This document shows positions 11,610-23,110 of a DNA stretch of 64,000 nt, in pieces. A model generated the notes under the pieces. The model was given only the letters and a program-made list of their open reading frames with translations. It was not told the DNA's origin and searched no databases. The position numbers and the translations under genes are program-made. Location of the stretch: positions 402,431,632 to 402,495,631 of the forward strand of contig CM060900.1 in the NCBI GenBank assembly GCA_030762935.1, written 5' to 3'. Each line of letters starts with the position of its first letter. Position 1 is the stretch's first letter. The stretch comes from Hymenopus coronatus. Lineage: Eukaryota; Arthropoda; Insecta; Mantodea; Hymenopodidae.

Positions 11610-12470
11610 CTCTCTCTGTGGCACAATAGCCTTAAGTTGAGCCAAGCCCTACCATCTGACTGCTTTCTCCCCACTTCTCCCCATTACAGGTGTCATTGGT
11701 GGGACGTGGTTAGCAAACAGTTGGTCAATACACTCCAGGTAACCTAGAGTTGCTATTTTTCCCACCATTTTTTTCTCCTCAATTGGCCCCCACCCAACGG
11801 GACCTTAAAAGACTGAATGCACCTCAGACCAGGTCTCTCGGCAGGAATCAAATGTGACTCGACCCTATTTCAGTATTTGGTATATAATGCACAAATTAGT
11901 GAATTCACTAATGACTTTGAATCAGTGGACAGATGACAGCAGATCACCTATATTTGAGCATATACATAGTATATGTGGCAAGAGTGCAATCCATTTAACC
12001 TATACTCTATTTAAGTATAAGACACGCTTTAGTTTAAAATTTCTTACTTATCACTGGGACACTCATGAAAGGTTTCTTATATGTACAAGAAGTGTATTAA
12101 CTGTAAAAATCTTGAGTGTTACATTCACATGACTTTTTCTAGCTGTTCCACAAACTTCTTGCATTAGATTATTCTTCTTTCTACACCATGCTGATTGAGA
12201 TAATCATTAGCAGAATGTTCTTATTACTCAATTCCTTATTAAGAATAAGGGAACTATAGGAATGCGCTATGCTAAAGTGATAGTCAAATGTTTTAAAAGC
12301 TGTCGTTATGCGACTGTCATTGCAAATCACTTCCTTACTTGGCCAGGAGTAGAACAAAAGAATAACGGACACTTCCTGTCTGAGAAAAGTATAAGCACCT
12401 TACAATTGAAACCAAAAAACAAGGAATATCTTGGAAATGGTTACCTCCACAACAAAAATGTAAAGGGCAT
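11610..12470. other. Intergenic, nothing recognised
   Basis: Left flank of the DUF7869-like transposon. Short frames near 11,854-12,132 and 12,262-12,543 have no motif I recognise; the latter crosses the transposon boundary. Confidence 0.45.
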
Positions 12471-12474
12471 AAAT

Positions 12475-15167
12475 GAGGAGGTGACGTGCAAACACGAACA
12501 TGTCCAAAATTTAAAAAAAATGAGTTACGATATGGAATGGTAATTATAGAGGATAAGCGGAATGTATACACATCTTGCTATTGAAGCAAACCCGAATATA
12601 TTCCGTTATACAAGCCTGTGAAAATGGGTGGTTCAAAGCAAACGAGAACATGTCCACGTATAAATTTCCTGCAAAGAAGAACTAGTCTATACAACCAATA
12701 GCAGGCTGTGGTTTAAGTCACATGATTTGCCTTCCATTCAAGGCCAGGTATTCCCGCGCAGAGCAGCTGGTATGATTATTGTCGCGCTTCTGTGTTCTCG
12801 TGTAGTATTGTATTCTAATTATGTAGTAACTGCAATTATTGGGTCAGCTTTTTAGTTAGCACGTGAAATGGATGAAGAACGTGTACTTGTGAAGACTGCA
12901 AACCAGGGTAGCAGAAAGAGGAAGAGGAATGAATCGGTATGTTGCACCAAGAGGCTTTCATTCTTTTCATGCATGTTCACACCAAAATAAACAGTTCTCT
13001 TGTCGGGAAATACACCCACGAGATGCACTGCACCTGAGGCAATTAATTTATAAAGTTCATGATAAAGCAGCTCAAGAAATGATGGTTGCACGGATGATGT
13101 CGCTGAAAAATGTTCAAAGAAAGCGACCTCGAAACAATGAAGGCGAAAGTAAACCTCGCAAATTCAATGTTAACTACACTCTTTTTGCACAAAATGGAAA
13201 CATAGTATATCCAGTGTGCAAGAAATTTTTCATGCATATTAACCTAATGAAATCTACTCGGCTGAATAGTATAGCAAACAAGATGAAAGAAGGAAAAGTA
13301 ATAAAGGAATATGGAGGCGGAGATCGCGTCAGCCATAAATCAGCAGACAAGAAGAAAAGTGTTAGACAATTTATAGACAATCTGCATTGTACTGAAAGTC
13401 ATTACAACCGACAAAAATCACAACGGCTGTATCTGCACAGCGAATTAAGTATAAAGAAACTAAGTGTGCTGTACAACAGATCTGTGGCTAACGACAACAA
13501 AGTGTCTATCTATGTTCCGTAAAATATTCGTGAATGAATATAACATTGGATTTAGAAGTCCTGCTTCAGATATCTGCGGTTTCTGCGCAAGAATTGACGA
13601 GCAAATGTAGGTGGCTTCAAAAAAGGAGAAGATACAGCTTATCACACAGAAAAGGGTCCACAAAAAAAGGGCAAATGCCTTCTATGAACTTTTACGAGAA
13701 CAGAATGAACAGGCAGTGGCTTTCTGTTTTCATTTGCAACAGGTCCAGCCACTGCCAAAGAGTCCTGTACATGAAGCATTTTACTCCAGGCAGATAAGTT
13801 TTTACAGTTTGTGCATTGTCAGTGTGAAATCAGTGAACCCTGTATTTTACACGTGGACGGAAGATTTGGCGGGCCGTGGTGCAGCGGAAGTGGCTTCAGC
13901 CTTATTGCATTTTTTAAAATCTGTCAATTTTAAAGATAAAAGCGTACTAAAGCTTTTCTGTGACGGGTGTGGAGCTCAAAACAAGAACAATATCGTGCTT
14001 CACACACTCATGTATTTTCTTGGAATACATGATGGTCCGGTTGAACAAATACACCTCATTTTTCCAGTTCGAGGACACAGTTTCTTACCTGCTGACCGGT
14101 TTTCGGTAGAGTGGAGAAACTTCTACAAAATAAGCCAACAGTTGTAACAAAAGAAGAATATATTGAGGTCTATCAGTCAGTGGGTGAAGTAAGAAACCTT
14201 GGTGAAGTTTGGAGAGTGATGGACATGAAATCACTATCTAAAGGCCTACGAAATTTAGATCACATCAGTGAAATGAAACGAATTTTCATTAAAAAATATC
14301 AAGCTATGGAAAACATTCATATTGATGTGGATGCAACTGCATTCTACAAGTCCCAGCAAGAGCTACCAGAGCGGAAATCTCTTCTGAAACGCAGATGGAC
14401 CATGAAGAAACTCTTCTGCCAACCAATACCTGAAGTACCCCTCAGCCATCCGATCCCAGATGCTAAGAAGAAAGATGTTGATGGTTTATTGAAAACCATT
14501 TTTGGAGCAGACTGGAGAAATCACCAAGATTTAAGATGGTATACATCCATCATTGACTCTATTCCCACATCGTGCAACACAGAGGCAGATGAAATTTCCT
14601 GTGACTGTTTAGAAGATGATTGTGGTTTGTTTGTTTAAGTGTGTGAGCTTAAGAACCTTTCTAATAATAAGCAATGTCATTGTTGATATCATTTCATTTA
14701 GGTCATGATGCTTTAATTTATGTAATTAAATGATTCTAAAAAAAGCAAAATAATCACAACTTTGTTAAAATTTCCAAAGGTACCAAAGTGAGTTTATATT
14801 TTTTTTAATGATATGATATACTAAAATGTTATAGATACGTAATCTGATATACTATAAGACGCATTACTCAATAACATGCAAGCCATTAAGAAACAACAAG
14901 ATATTTGACTTTCGAAATTCATTCAAAGGCGAACATGTCAAAATGGATCATGCAAACGAGAACATGTCCATATTTAAATGTACTTTTTAAAGGAAAATTT
15001 TCAGTTTAGATTTATTTCACACATATTAATGGTTTTTTGTATACAAAATAAAGGCGTTTGCCTATCAATATGTTGTTTCCAATAATATGTATAGTTGAGA
15101 TACGTTTTATGTCGATTGTGAAAAACTGTATTTAATGGACATGTTCGCCTTTGCGTGTCACCTCCTC
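12475..15167 (+). mobile_element. Complete DNA transposon with 32-bp TIRs (DUF7869-like)
   Basis: The ends are inverted repeats of 32 bp, 12475-12506 and 15136-15167, matching at 28 of 32 positions. Both begin GAGGAGGTGAC and end GAACATGTCCA when read inwards. The element is flanked by AAAT on both sides (12471-12474 and 15168-15171), read as a 4-bp target duplication. The motif GAACATGTCCA recurs inside at 12646-12656 and 14960-14970, each within a 19-bp identical block GCAAACGAGAACATGTCCA, and as GAACATGTCA at 14931-14940; these are plausible transposase-binding sites. The single coding region fills the middle (12868-14638). Total length is 2693 bp. I do not recognise these ends from Tc1, hAT, piggyBac, MULE or P elements. 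Confidence 0.88.
12868..14638 (+). pseudogene. Putative transposase, DUF7869-like, broken
   Basis: One protein can be followed through three frames. Start region: MDEERVLVKTANQGSRKRKR (12868, basic), then an open frame 12929-13522 with a Lys/Arg-rich block (KNVQRKRPRNNEGESKPRKF) and CKKFF. The next frame (13512-14144) carries NIGFRSPASDICGFCARIDE, a CxxC pair, then TEDLAGRGAAEVAS, FCDGCGAQNKNN and IFPVRGHSFLPADR. The last frame runs 14111-14638 and ends EDDCGLFV. The D.C..QNKN and FPV.GH..LP.DR blocks are what I recall of the DUF7869 family in arthropods; a DDE-type nuclease fold is my inference. Three lesions are visible: a TCTATCTA duplication near 13507 (frameshift), a TAG at about 13607, and a missing base near 14100 (frameshift). 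It may therefore have died recently. Confidence 0.7.
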
Positions 15168-15177
15168 AAATGTGCAT

Positions 15178-15690
15178 TTTGATGAGATATACATTTTCTG
15201 TACAGTAAGTTTTTGTCTATCTCTTACAGTTTAGCAGTTAAGCAAAATTCGGCAAACTTCAACCAGAATAAAGAGATCTTCAGAGATCATTTCCAGAAAA
15301 CTCAAGATATAAATTTTATTTGAGATGTAAATATCTTTAATATTCAGGATTTTAGTCAAAATCATTAGAGCCATTTTTTAGAAAATCAACATTTTCGAAA
15401 AATTTTCCATGTAAAATATAGTTTGTGTTGGGAGGATTTTCTTGAAAATCCTTGTGTCGCATCCATGGAAGATACTAAACCTAAATACCAAGTTTGGTAT
15501 TTAACTCTCTTCGCTTTGAGCTATGCTGTCCACAGACACACACATGGACCTTTTTCTAAAAATGCTTTTTTTGGACTTAGGGGACCCCAAAGCATATTAT
15601 TTCTGGTGAAATATTGACATCAAATTTTGGGTGCAGCACAATACCTTCTCTACCTACTATGTACATAGTACATATGGGGCTAGAGAAAGT
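15178..15690 (+). repeat. Unclassified interspersed repeat, copy 2
   Basis: Begins about 10 bp beyond the right end of the 12475-15167 transposon with ATATACATTTTCTGTACAGT and runs to a GTACATAGTACATA near-palindrome. It matches 41106-41590 over its whole length: both have AGTAAGTTTTTG.CTATC.CTTACAGTT, TAAAGAG.T.TTCAGAG, TTTTCCAT, TTGTGTCGCATCC, CCAAGTTTGGTATTT and CTAGAGAAAGTAAAAA-type ends. No coding capacity is conserved. Confidence 0.8.
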
Positions 15691-15699
15691 AAAAATGGG

Positions 15700-17470
15700 C
15701 TTCGTGAAACTAGGCACACACTTACAGCATGTTGACAGGATAATAGGAATTAGATTCAATTGATACTTATGTGGAATGTTCTCTAAAATTGTTATAAGCA
15801 TTTTTGGTTAATCACGTAATAGAAAACTAATCTATATTGAAGTGTAACAGTGACGAAAAGAAGGTATTCTGTGGCTTATACTGGGAGTTAGGAGATTAAA
15901 GGTTTAATATCTGGAGAAAAATGTTTATTCAAAAGAAATGGTTGAAAATTATTTCTTAAGGAGAGTTACTAATCACAGTTAAGAAATGGACTGGGTTGGA
16001 AATAAAACTGAAATATGTAGCACAAACTGTAGTGCTCTCAGTGAACATTGACAGGATGTTACTAGCTGTTTGTGGGTCTGGTGTGACAATTCCTGGGTAG
16101 AAATTGTGCATTCTGACTTCATATCTAGTTTCCTCTGCTAAAAGACCTTGCAGTGAATGTGTATGTATTTACATGTGTTCATACTACAGTATGGTTGTAT
16201 ATTCACAACTTGAGCATGTGCATATGTTAAAAACATTTTTAAGAAATAAATTCAAGTGGAAAAGCTAGACAAATATTTTCCGACGGACCACTTCCATGTA
16301 CAAAACAAACATTCTAACACAACTTAGGTCCATTAGTGTAAAAGTACTGAGTTGTGTAAATGATTATTTCATGAGAACATGTGAAATGAGATAAGATGGC
16401 CAGCACTTCCAGTGATAATGAGTAGTGTATATTGTGATTTTATCTCTTGTGTACAATTTCTACTGAGCGCTTGTGACATATGAGACTAGGAGTTGCAGCA
16501 CCAGACCCAGAGACTGATGGGTAACAGTAGCACTGTAGTTTTTAAAATTACAAAGTAGGTATAATCATAGTTTGGTAACACCAATGTATGAGCTATCAAA
16601 CATCTGTAGAAAGCATTGTAATTTACTATTTTGTGTGGCATAGGATAGAACCTGAATTAGCCCTAGGCCATGTAACATTGTACAGAGTTTCTACAAAAGC
16701 AAATGTTAGATTTCTTGGAACTGTTTTTATTTTAATCACAAAGCAGAACTTCTTTGAACAATATACTTAGTAATTATCAGAAATGGAACTACACACAATA
16801 CAGATAAAGGAAACAGTATATCAACTTTGATGACACATGCAGCTGCTCATCATAAGTTTAACAGAAGCTTTAAAATAGTAGTAATTGCATGGTAAAATCA
16901 GTACTAACATGGAAAACAACACCAGCATGATATATCTAGCTGCAAGTAACCAAGTGCTTTACAGGATGGATTTTAGAGGTTTATATATACATAAAGATAA
17001 AAGAAAACCAATTTGCATTGGTTTTTCAAAAACACTTAAGAAGAAGCTGTCATTAGCAGCATTTTGCTATGGCCTGACAGCCTGCGCTCACCTCATATTG
17101 ATTTTTCAAGAGCACTTAAAAAAATTTGCTAATTTGACTTTTGCTTATCTTAATATTTTGGAGAATATAACACAGCAGCTGATATAAAAACTGCTCAGAT
17201 CCTTTACTTTGGTTCATATTTACACTTAAACATATACTCTGACAAATATCCTTTTATATATCTGTGTTTTAATAAATGGCTCAACAATTTGATCCGAGGA
17301 AAACTCAATACACTGAAAACAATTCAGTCCACATCATGGCACATCACTGGTTTCTTTTGCAATTCACAGCTATTAACTATACTGTTCTCCTCTAATCCAA
17401 CTCCAAACATATTCTACGGATCAAACTAGGGCAAAGTAATTCATTTTTATGCCTAACTTTGACAGCTGTG
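15700..17470. other. Intergenic, nothing recognised
   Basis: A/T-rich, no supportable features. Two short plus-strand frames (16588-16770 and 16885-17187) show no motif. Confidence 0.45.
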
Positions 17471-17474
17471 TACA

Positions 17475-17667
17475 GATAGAAGATGACGCTGATTGGTTCC
17501 CCATTAAAGGAGTGTGACTAGTGGCAGAAGACTGTATTAGTCTGGCATTCCTCTCCAGACAGCTTGATGTGTTCAGCAGAGACATCAGTTCACCGAAGGA
17601 GACTGAAAGGGTCAGTATTCAGCAGCGAGTTCTGAGACCAAGGGGGCCGCAGCTATTATATTTCGGT
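17475..17667 (+). other. Possible 5' (non-coding) exon
   Basis: A block richer in G+C than its surroundings, ending in TATTATATTTCG followed by GTATGT, a good splice-donor sequence at 17666. It has no long open frame and no repeat copy elsewhere in the window. It could be a 5' untranslated first exon of a plus-strand gene, or a chance match. RNA evidence would be needed; confidence is low. Confidence 0.2.
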
Positions 17668-17699
17668 ATGTAGTCTAGTAATTTTCACCAGTTCATTCT

Positions 17700-20580
17700 T
17701 TTCTGCCAATTTGGAATCTAATGTATCAAAATTAGAAAAAGCAGAGTTAAAATGTAAAGCTGAACATTTAGTATAAACTTCTACTATGGAATGATTGTGA
17801 AATTATTTGAAGTTAGAAAATGGGGCAATATTCCAATGGACACGAGGGAAGAAAGTAAATAGGAGAATAAACCTTTGTAATACATATGCCAACTACATTA
17901 ATTTTCTGTTAATATATACCACATATTGTATAATTGTTCACTTCATTATTCAACATTAATACAGATTTATATAATTATATAATTGTTAAACAATATTATT
18001 GATAAAACCGTGGTACTTAAATGTACTCCACTTCTTGTCATTTGAGGGCAAGTTTATAGATACCTTCTCAACTACTTACAAAGAACTTATAAATTTAACA
18101 CAAGATATTATTAAAGAGAAACAATTTATGGATGTTGGCACATAATTCGCTTCTGACATTATGGCATATTGCCAGAACTGAAAGTTAAACATGTCATAAC
18201 CAACTCAAAATATCATATGAGCATAACAAATCCTTGAATGCCATTGGCCACATCGGCTTATACAATTGGGTAGAAAAATTAACCCAATAGATCAACCTAC
18301 TGGGCCATTGGAATACATGGGTTTAACTTGTAAGATGAGTCCTAGAATTTACTAAAAACCGTAAGTATTGCTCCAGAATGAAGAACTTTAATTAAGGTAT
18401 ATAGATACCTGAACTGGACAGTTCTCAAAAATATAAAAATAGTCAACATAATGATGGAGATATGCAGACCTTATGATATATTTGATTGATTTGTTAAGTT
18501 GTATTTTGTTTTATTTTTAATATACTCTGAATTTTATTGTGAACTTGTTTAGAAATATTGTTTAAAATATTATCAGCAATCCCATTTCACAAGAATAAGA
18601 CAGGAAGGTTACTCAAATGTGCTTTTTACACCATTACATAACTGAGAAATAGATATACTCTGACATTTGAGAGCAGGTAGAAAAACATAGAAGTAACTTG
18701 CTTACATATATCTTTAGTCTCTTAGATGATGTGAAGGTTGTGCTGCTGAATTTTTATTGAAAATAATAACTAACATAACTATGTTATAGTCATATGAAAA
18801 TGGGACTTTGTTCCAATTTTATCCCACAAATTACTTAACAGTTTGGTCTGCTGTGGAAAGTTTCCTGAAGAACTGCCAAATATTAAGGGAAAATCCCAAC
18901 AAAAGAAAGAAATGGGTATGAGGGAAAATTTGGCCTGAGATTAGGTTTAAAATGTTTGTGTGTGTACAGATGAATTAGTTTCATGGATATCAGAAATTTA
19001 GAAATATTTTACTGGACTATACTAATACAGCCAGATAGGCAGTTTCTTCTGCACATGTACAGTATTAAAAAATTGTAATACTTTGATGATATATCATGTG
19101 GAATTTTCTACATAAGTGAGTATAATGAAAATATAGTGAGGTTTCCGATTTCATCTCCTCTTACAATCACTGTTATATGCAATTTTGTTGCTTAAATCAT
19201 GTTTTAGCATTTTAAGAATGGGAACACATGGAACAGTTACCCAAAAATATACTAAAGTGTTTAAGTATACTGCAATGCCAAAAGCTCATATAAAGTATTG
19301 TCTGCATCAGGTGCATGATAAGGTTAATATTCATGCAAAACAGACTTCATAATAAGTCATTCTTTAATTGATAACATTTATGATGTGTACTGCACTCCAG
19401 CAAGGGAACAAAAAGTATATGTAAGGCTTCCACTTATCAGTACTTATTTGTGGGTAACTAAAACATATCCTAGTAATGTGGCACAAGTACACCAATTATT
19501 TCAGTGAATAGTAATTACAGAGCAAACTTAATGATTGTAATAATTGGAAACTGACAATAGCACATATGTTGATTGTTTTGTTCATTGCATCCCACCCTGA
19601 GCATTGCTCAAGTGAATTGAACACATCATATTGCACATAACTATTTATCAAATTTCTAACATTTTATTAAAAAATGCACCCATCACCTTCATTTTATGCA
19701 TCATGTACATGTAAAAGATTAGGAATGGGTTTAACCTTCCATCATTATAAGGTATGACTCTTAATTCAACAGTTACATTCTAATATTTGTCCACACAAAT
19801 GGAGCATATTTAGACTTGTATATTTTTTAAGGATTCCCCAACATTATCAGTTCACTTGTAAGGCTACTGCAAAATGTTATTTATAATGATCTTTTTGAAA
19901 CAGAGCATTTGTTGGCTGGTGTGATTGATTACCTGCATACATAGTTATGTTTGTTTTCATTGTTGAAATATAATGAGCAAGAGTTCTGATAATGACTACA
20001 TACAGCAAAAAGTCTTCCTCAATCATATACCTCTCACAGCTTCATGTAATTAAATTGGATGTGTTACAGTTATTCACAGAATGCCAACTGCAAACATTAA
20101 CCCAAGAACACCATGTGATTTGAAATTTTACTCACACCACTGCAGGTTAAGGACTATCCTGTACAGAATTTGCAGGGCCAGTTTTGTAAGTGGTTATTTA
20201 TTAAAGTCAGTGTACATTAAATCGTTCTAAAGTATTATTTTGCTTGATCACATATCTTCATATTAATACAGGGTTAGCTCACGTGAATGAGAAATGCAGT
20301 TACCTGTGTCTTTCTTTATTGTATGGCAGAGATATTTGTTACAACACCGTTGTATACACCCAAGACTGCTAACCATAGAGATATTGGGTTCTCAAAAATA
20401 AAATAACAAATTTAACAGCTATTCTTCAATCATAAGAGACTTTAAGAGACCTTACTTTGAATTTCAGCTTAACTTTTGCAATAATGTGCTGAAATGCGTA
20501 AAGCAGGTTAATATCGGTTTAATGTATGGGCAATAAGCTTACTTGGAACCATATTAATAAATTAGAAGGTAAACTAAGTT
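17700..20580. other. Long featureless A/T-rich stretch
   Basis: No open frame longer than about 60 codons, no repeat copies and no tRNA-like or splice structure that I can support. It may be intron or intergenic DNA of the candidate minus-strand gene starting near 21.4 kb. Confidence 0.5.
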
Positions 20581-20589
20581 CTGAACCAT

Positions 20590-21100
20590 TTGTATAAAAG
20601 CAATTTTCTCTCCATTGATGCTCATAATTACTATACTTTGTATTAATATATTCACATAAGTTCTATGGCATCGAGCTATGGGGAAATACCTCCAAACCAA
20701 ATTTAATAAAATTGTTATCCTGCAAAAAGGAGCAGCTGGATACTTGGCTAAAATAACACATATACTTAGCTCCTTGTAGGCCTTACTTTAAAAGATTAAA
20801 TATACTAACTCTTCCTAGTATATTTCTTTTGCAAAAAAGATTAACACAATAGAATCACAGAAAATAGAAATTCTGACTGAGACAAGAGAAATGAATAGTT
20901 ATATAGCCAAGGGCTCATATTAAAACTTTTAGAATGTAAGCCTGATTACCTAGAGCCAAAATTCTTTAACAAGCATCCACTCAGCCTCAAAAATGTTTTA
21001 TCGGCTGCTAAGCTTAAGTTCAAATTGACTAAGGTTTTATTAACACAGCATACCGTAGTAGTTGAAGACTATTTCAAAGATACTTTAAATGATTTTATGT
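20590..21100 (+). pseudogene. Non-LTR retrotransposon C-terminal fragment
   Basis: Frame-shifted plus-strand reading gives YYGIELWGNTSKPNLIKLLS, then APCRPYFKRLNILTLPSIFL. This is the C-terminal RT thumb/connection pattern (Y.....WGN......L...QK.A.R.....PCR..F..L.ILTLPS.Y) known from CR1/Jockey-type elements. Beyond it the frame decays completely. It is different from the other non-LTR families in the window, although the ILTLP phrase recurs in the copy at 47328-48290. A weak, very old fragment. Confidence 0.5.
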
Positions 21101-21347
21101 GAAATAGCTATGAGTTTGAGTGAGAGTCTTATATATGTGTTGAGAGTGAAACCTTTAATATGTTATACTAAACAATAAATGGAATTGTATTGTAGAGATA
21201 AAATTCAGTTAATGTGCACCTTATTTTAGTGACAAAATGCGGGTATTAACATAGAATATATACACTAGATAAACATTGTACTGTCATTCAAACCCTCATG
21301 AAGGTTTATCAGTGTCATGCAGTTTAAGTGCAGCTAAATGTACATAC

Positions 21348-21382
21348 CTTGACTTGTCGTATGGATCAAAGGTTGCTGCCAT
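21348..21382 (-). CDS. Candidate first coding exon (unidentified gene)
   Basis: On the minus strand an ATG at 21382 in a good start context (AAACAATGGCAG) opens MAATFDPYDKS plus two bases, then meets GTATGTACAT, a strong splice donor, at 21347. The sequence upstream on that strand (21383-21500) would be its 5' untranslated region. I do not recognise the peptide, and no downstream exon could be identified in the featureless 16-21 kb region. It could be a real first exon or chance. Confidence 0.3.
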
Positions 21383-21384
21383 TG

Positions 21385-22040
21385 TTTCACACTAATTTGA
21401 GTCCAAAACCAAAAACACTTTACTTCGCAATTCTCCTTACGTAACTGTGCTTCCTCTCCATATCAAATAACATATCACCCTGGCTTAATTAACCTTAAAA
21501 CTGTTTTATTAAAAATTGCTTAACACCCAAAAATGTTCGACGAAACACTAGCCACTGCTGGACAAATCAAACGTTTTCACTAAAATCAGCAATTACCGTA
21601 AATGCGGTGCTATCACATTGTAAACTGCCAATGGTATCAAATTTGTTGAAGTCATTAAATTATATTAAGACATTCTTGCAACAAGTGGCCCGTTTAAACA
21701 TTTTTCAAGATGTTTACACATTATTTACTTTTACAGACGATATTCACAATTGTATGTTTCTTCAGTTTCCTTACTTTGTTGTGTTTCCTTATTTAATACC
21801 CGCTAACAAACGCTAACGGTACTAAATCTTTTCTCTTATGAACATAAACTACATTTCTTAAATCTCTTATATCTCAATATGGCTGACGAGTAAGTTTATA
21901 AAATCTTACACCAGATAGCATAGCGTTAATATTTGAGATAAGGATACCAGACACCAGGTTTGGACACATTATCAAAATTCTTTGCTGTGATTGCCATTTT
22001 GGTTTTAAAAAACTAGTTAAGCTGGAACTAATTCTAAAGG
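21385..22040. other. Possible promoter/intergenic region
   Basis: Contains the presumed upstream region of the candidate exon at 21348-21382. No TATA box or repeat is convincing. A 69-codon plus-strand frame at 21607-21816 has no recognisable domain. Confidence 0.3.
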
Positions 22041-22043
22041 CAG

Positions 22044-22150
22044 ATATACAGAATGTCCCAGAATTCGACCGCACTGATTGCGGGGATTGTAGAGGAGTAC
22101 AAGATAAACAGTTTCAGATAGGGAACCTATTTGCTATGGGTTCTAAAGTC
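22044..22150 (+). repeat. Diverged copy of the 347-bp repeat
   Basis: Shares ATACAGAATGTCCCAGAATT (identical) with the minus strand of 33285-33978. Further matches follow in the same order: GTAGAGG.GT, ATAAACAGTTT and AACCTATT. I estimate roughly 70 percent identity over 100 bp. This makes the tandem repeat at 33 kb a member of an interspersed family. Confidence 0.65.
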
Positions 22151-22189
22151 TTTGCTGCAGCATAAAATATGTTCAGGATTAGCTCGTCA

Positions 22190-22486
22190 CTACTCAGACC
22201 GCAATGGAGTTGACACTCTGATTTCGAAGAACTCAGAAATTTGCATTTTTAGTGCCATCGTTAGCACTTGGACTTCGGGTGAACTTGGTAAGCAAGTTAT
22301 CGGTTCAAATCTCCCTATATATTTTATTTTGTCTCCTTTGTTTGCATTTTATAATGCAATGTTCATATTTTGCTGCGTTACTAAATACGATTTATTGGTA
22401 CCGACAAATAAAATTAATGTAAAGAACGATTAGCATGTACCGCCTGCGGTGCCATAAGTACTTAAAGCGGGCGTTAAACACTACAA
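22190..22486 (+). repeat. SINE fragment with conserved 3' tail
   Basis: The last part (22439-22486) reads CCTGCGGTGCCATAAGTACT then TAAAGCGGGCGTTAAACACT, matching the tail of the complete SINE at 56112-56355. About 130 bp upstream the phrase GGTTCAAATCTCC looks like a tRNA B box (about 22300), so a decayed tRNA head may be present. The head assignment is tentative; the tail match is clear. Confidence 0.65.
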
Positions 22487-23110
22487 AAACAAAATCAGCA
22501 TTTACGTGCAACGGAGACCATTCAGTAACGATTGCATTAATTGCGTGAAGGAGTACACTTCACCGTGCCTCTCGATGAACTTTCTAAAATAAAGTGTATC
22601 ATACATTGGCGTGTTATGTACGTACACATTACAGTTCTTCTTTTCCGTCTTCTTCTTCCGTTTTTTTTTTTTTTTTTTTTTTTTTTTATCGATGCTACCT
22701 GCAAACTTTAGTTGGGTTACTGCGTCCAGAACGTAACGTTGACGAAAAATACAGTGTTGTAGTGTAGAAGGTGGCTGGACGTGGTATTAAATTTTCATTT
22801 TAGCTTTTACTGTGAATCTAAATACTGTTTTACATATTCGGTAAGGAAGAGGTAAGAGCAATGCCAGAAGGTACAACGGCCCAGAAGGTAAAAAACCTAT
22901 ATAAGGAATCAAGTATTGCCGTAGTAGAAACCTGGTTACGCGTAAACGCAAACAATAAATGATGCACGGTTCCACGTAATCCACATTTACAAAGATCAGT
23001 TAATGGATACGATATAACTATTCCGGTGTCCGGGCAGTATTACAGAGGATACGAAAGTACGTCTTTTGCGATAATCGAGGCCGCGACGTCAGAAACGAAT
23101 AGAAATTATG

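Noticed and set aside
12935..12993. A 59-bp intron joining the basic start of the transposon gene to the next frame
   Set aside because: GT and AG are present, but removal leaves the wrong reading phase; a frameshift is as likely.
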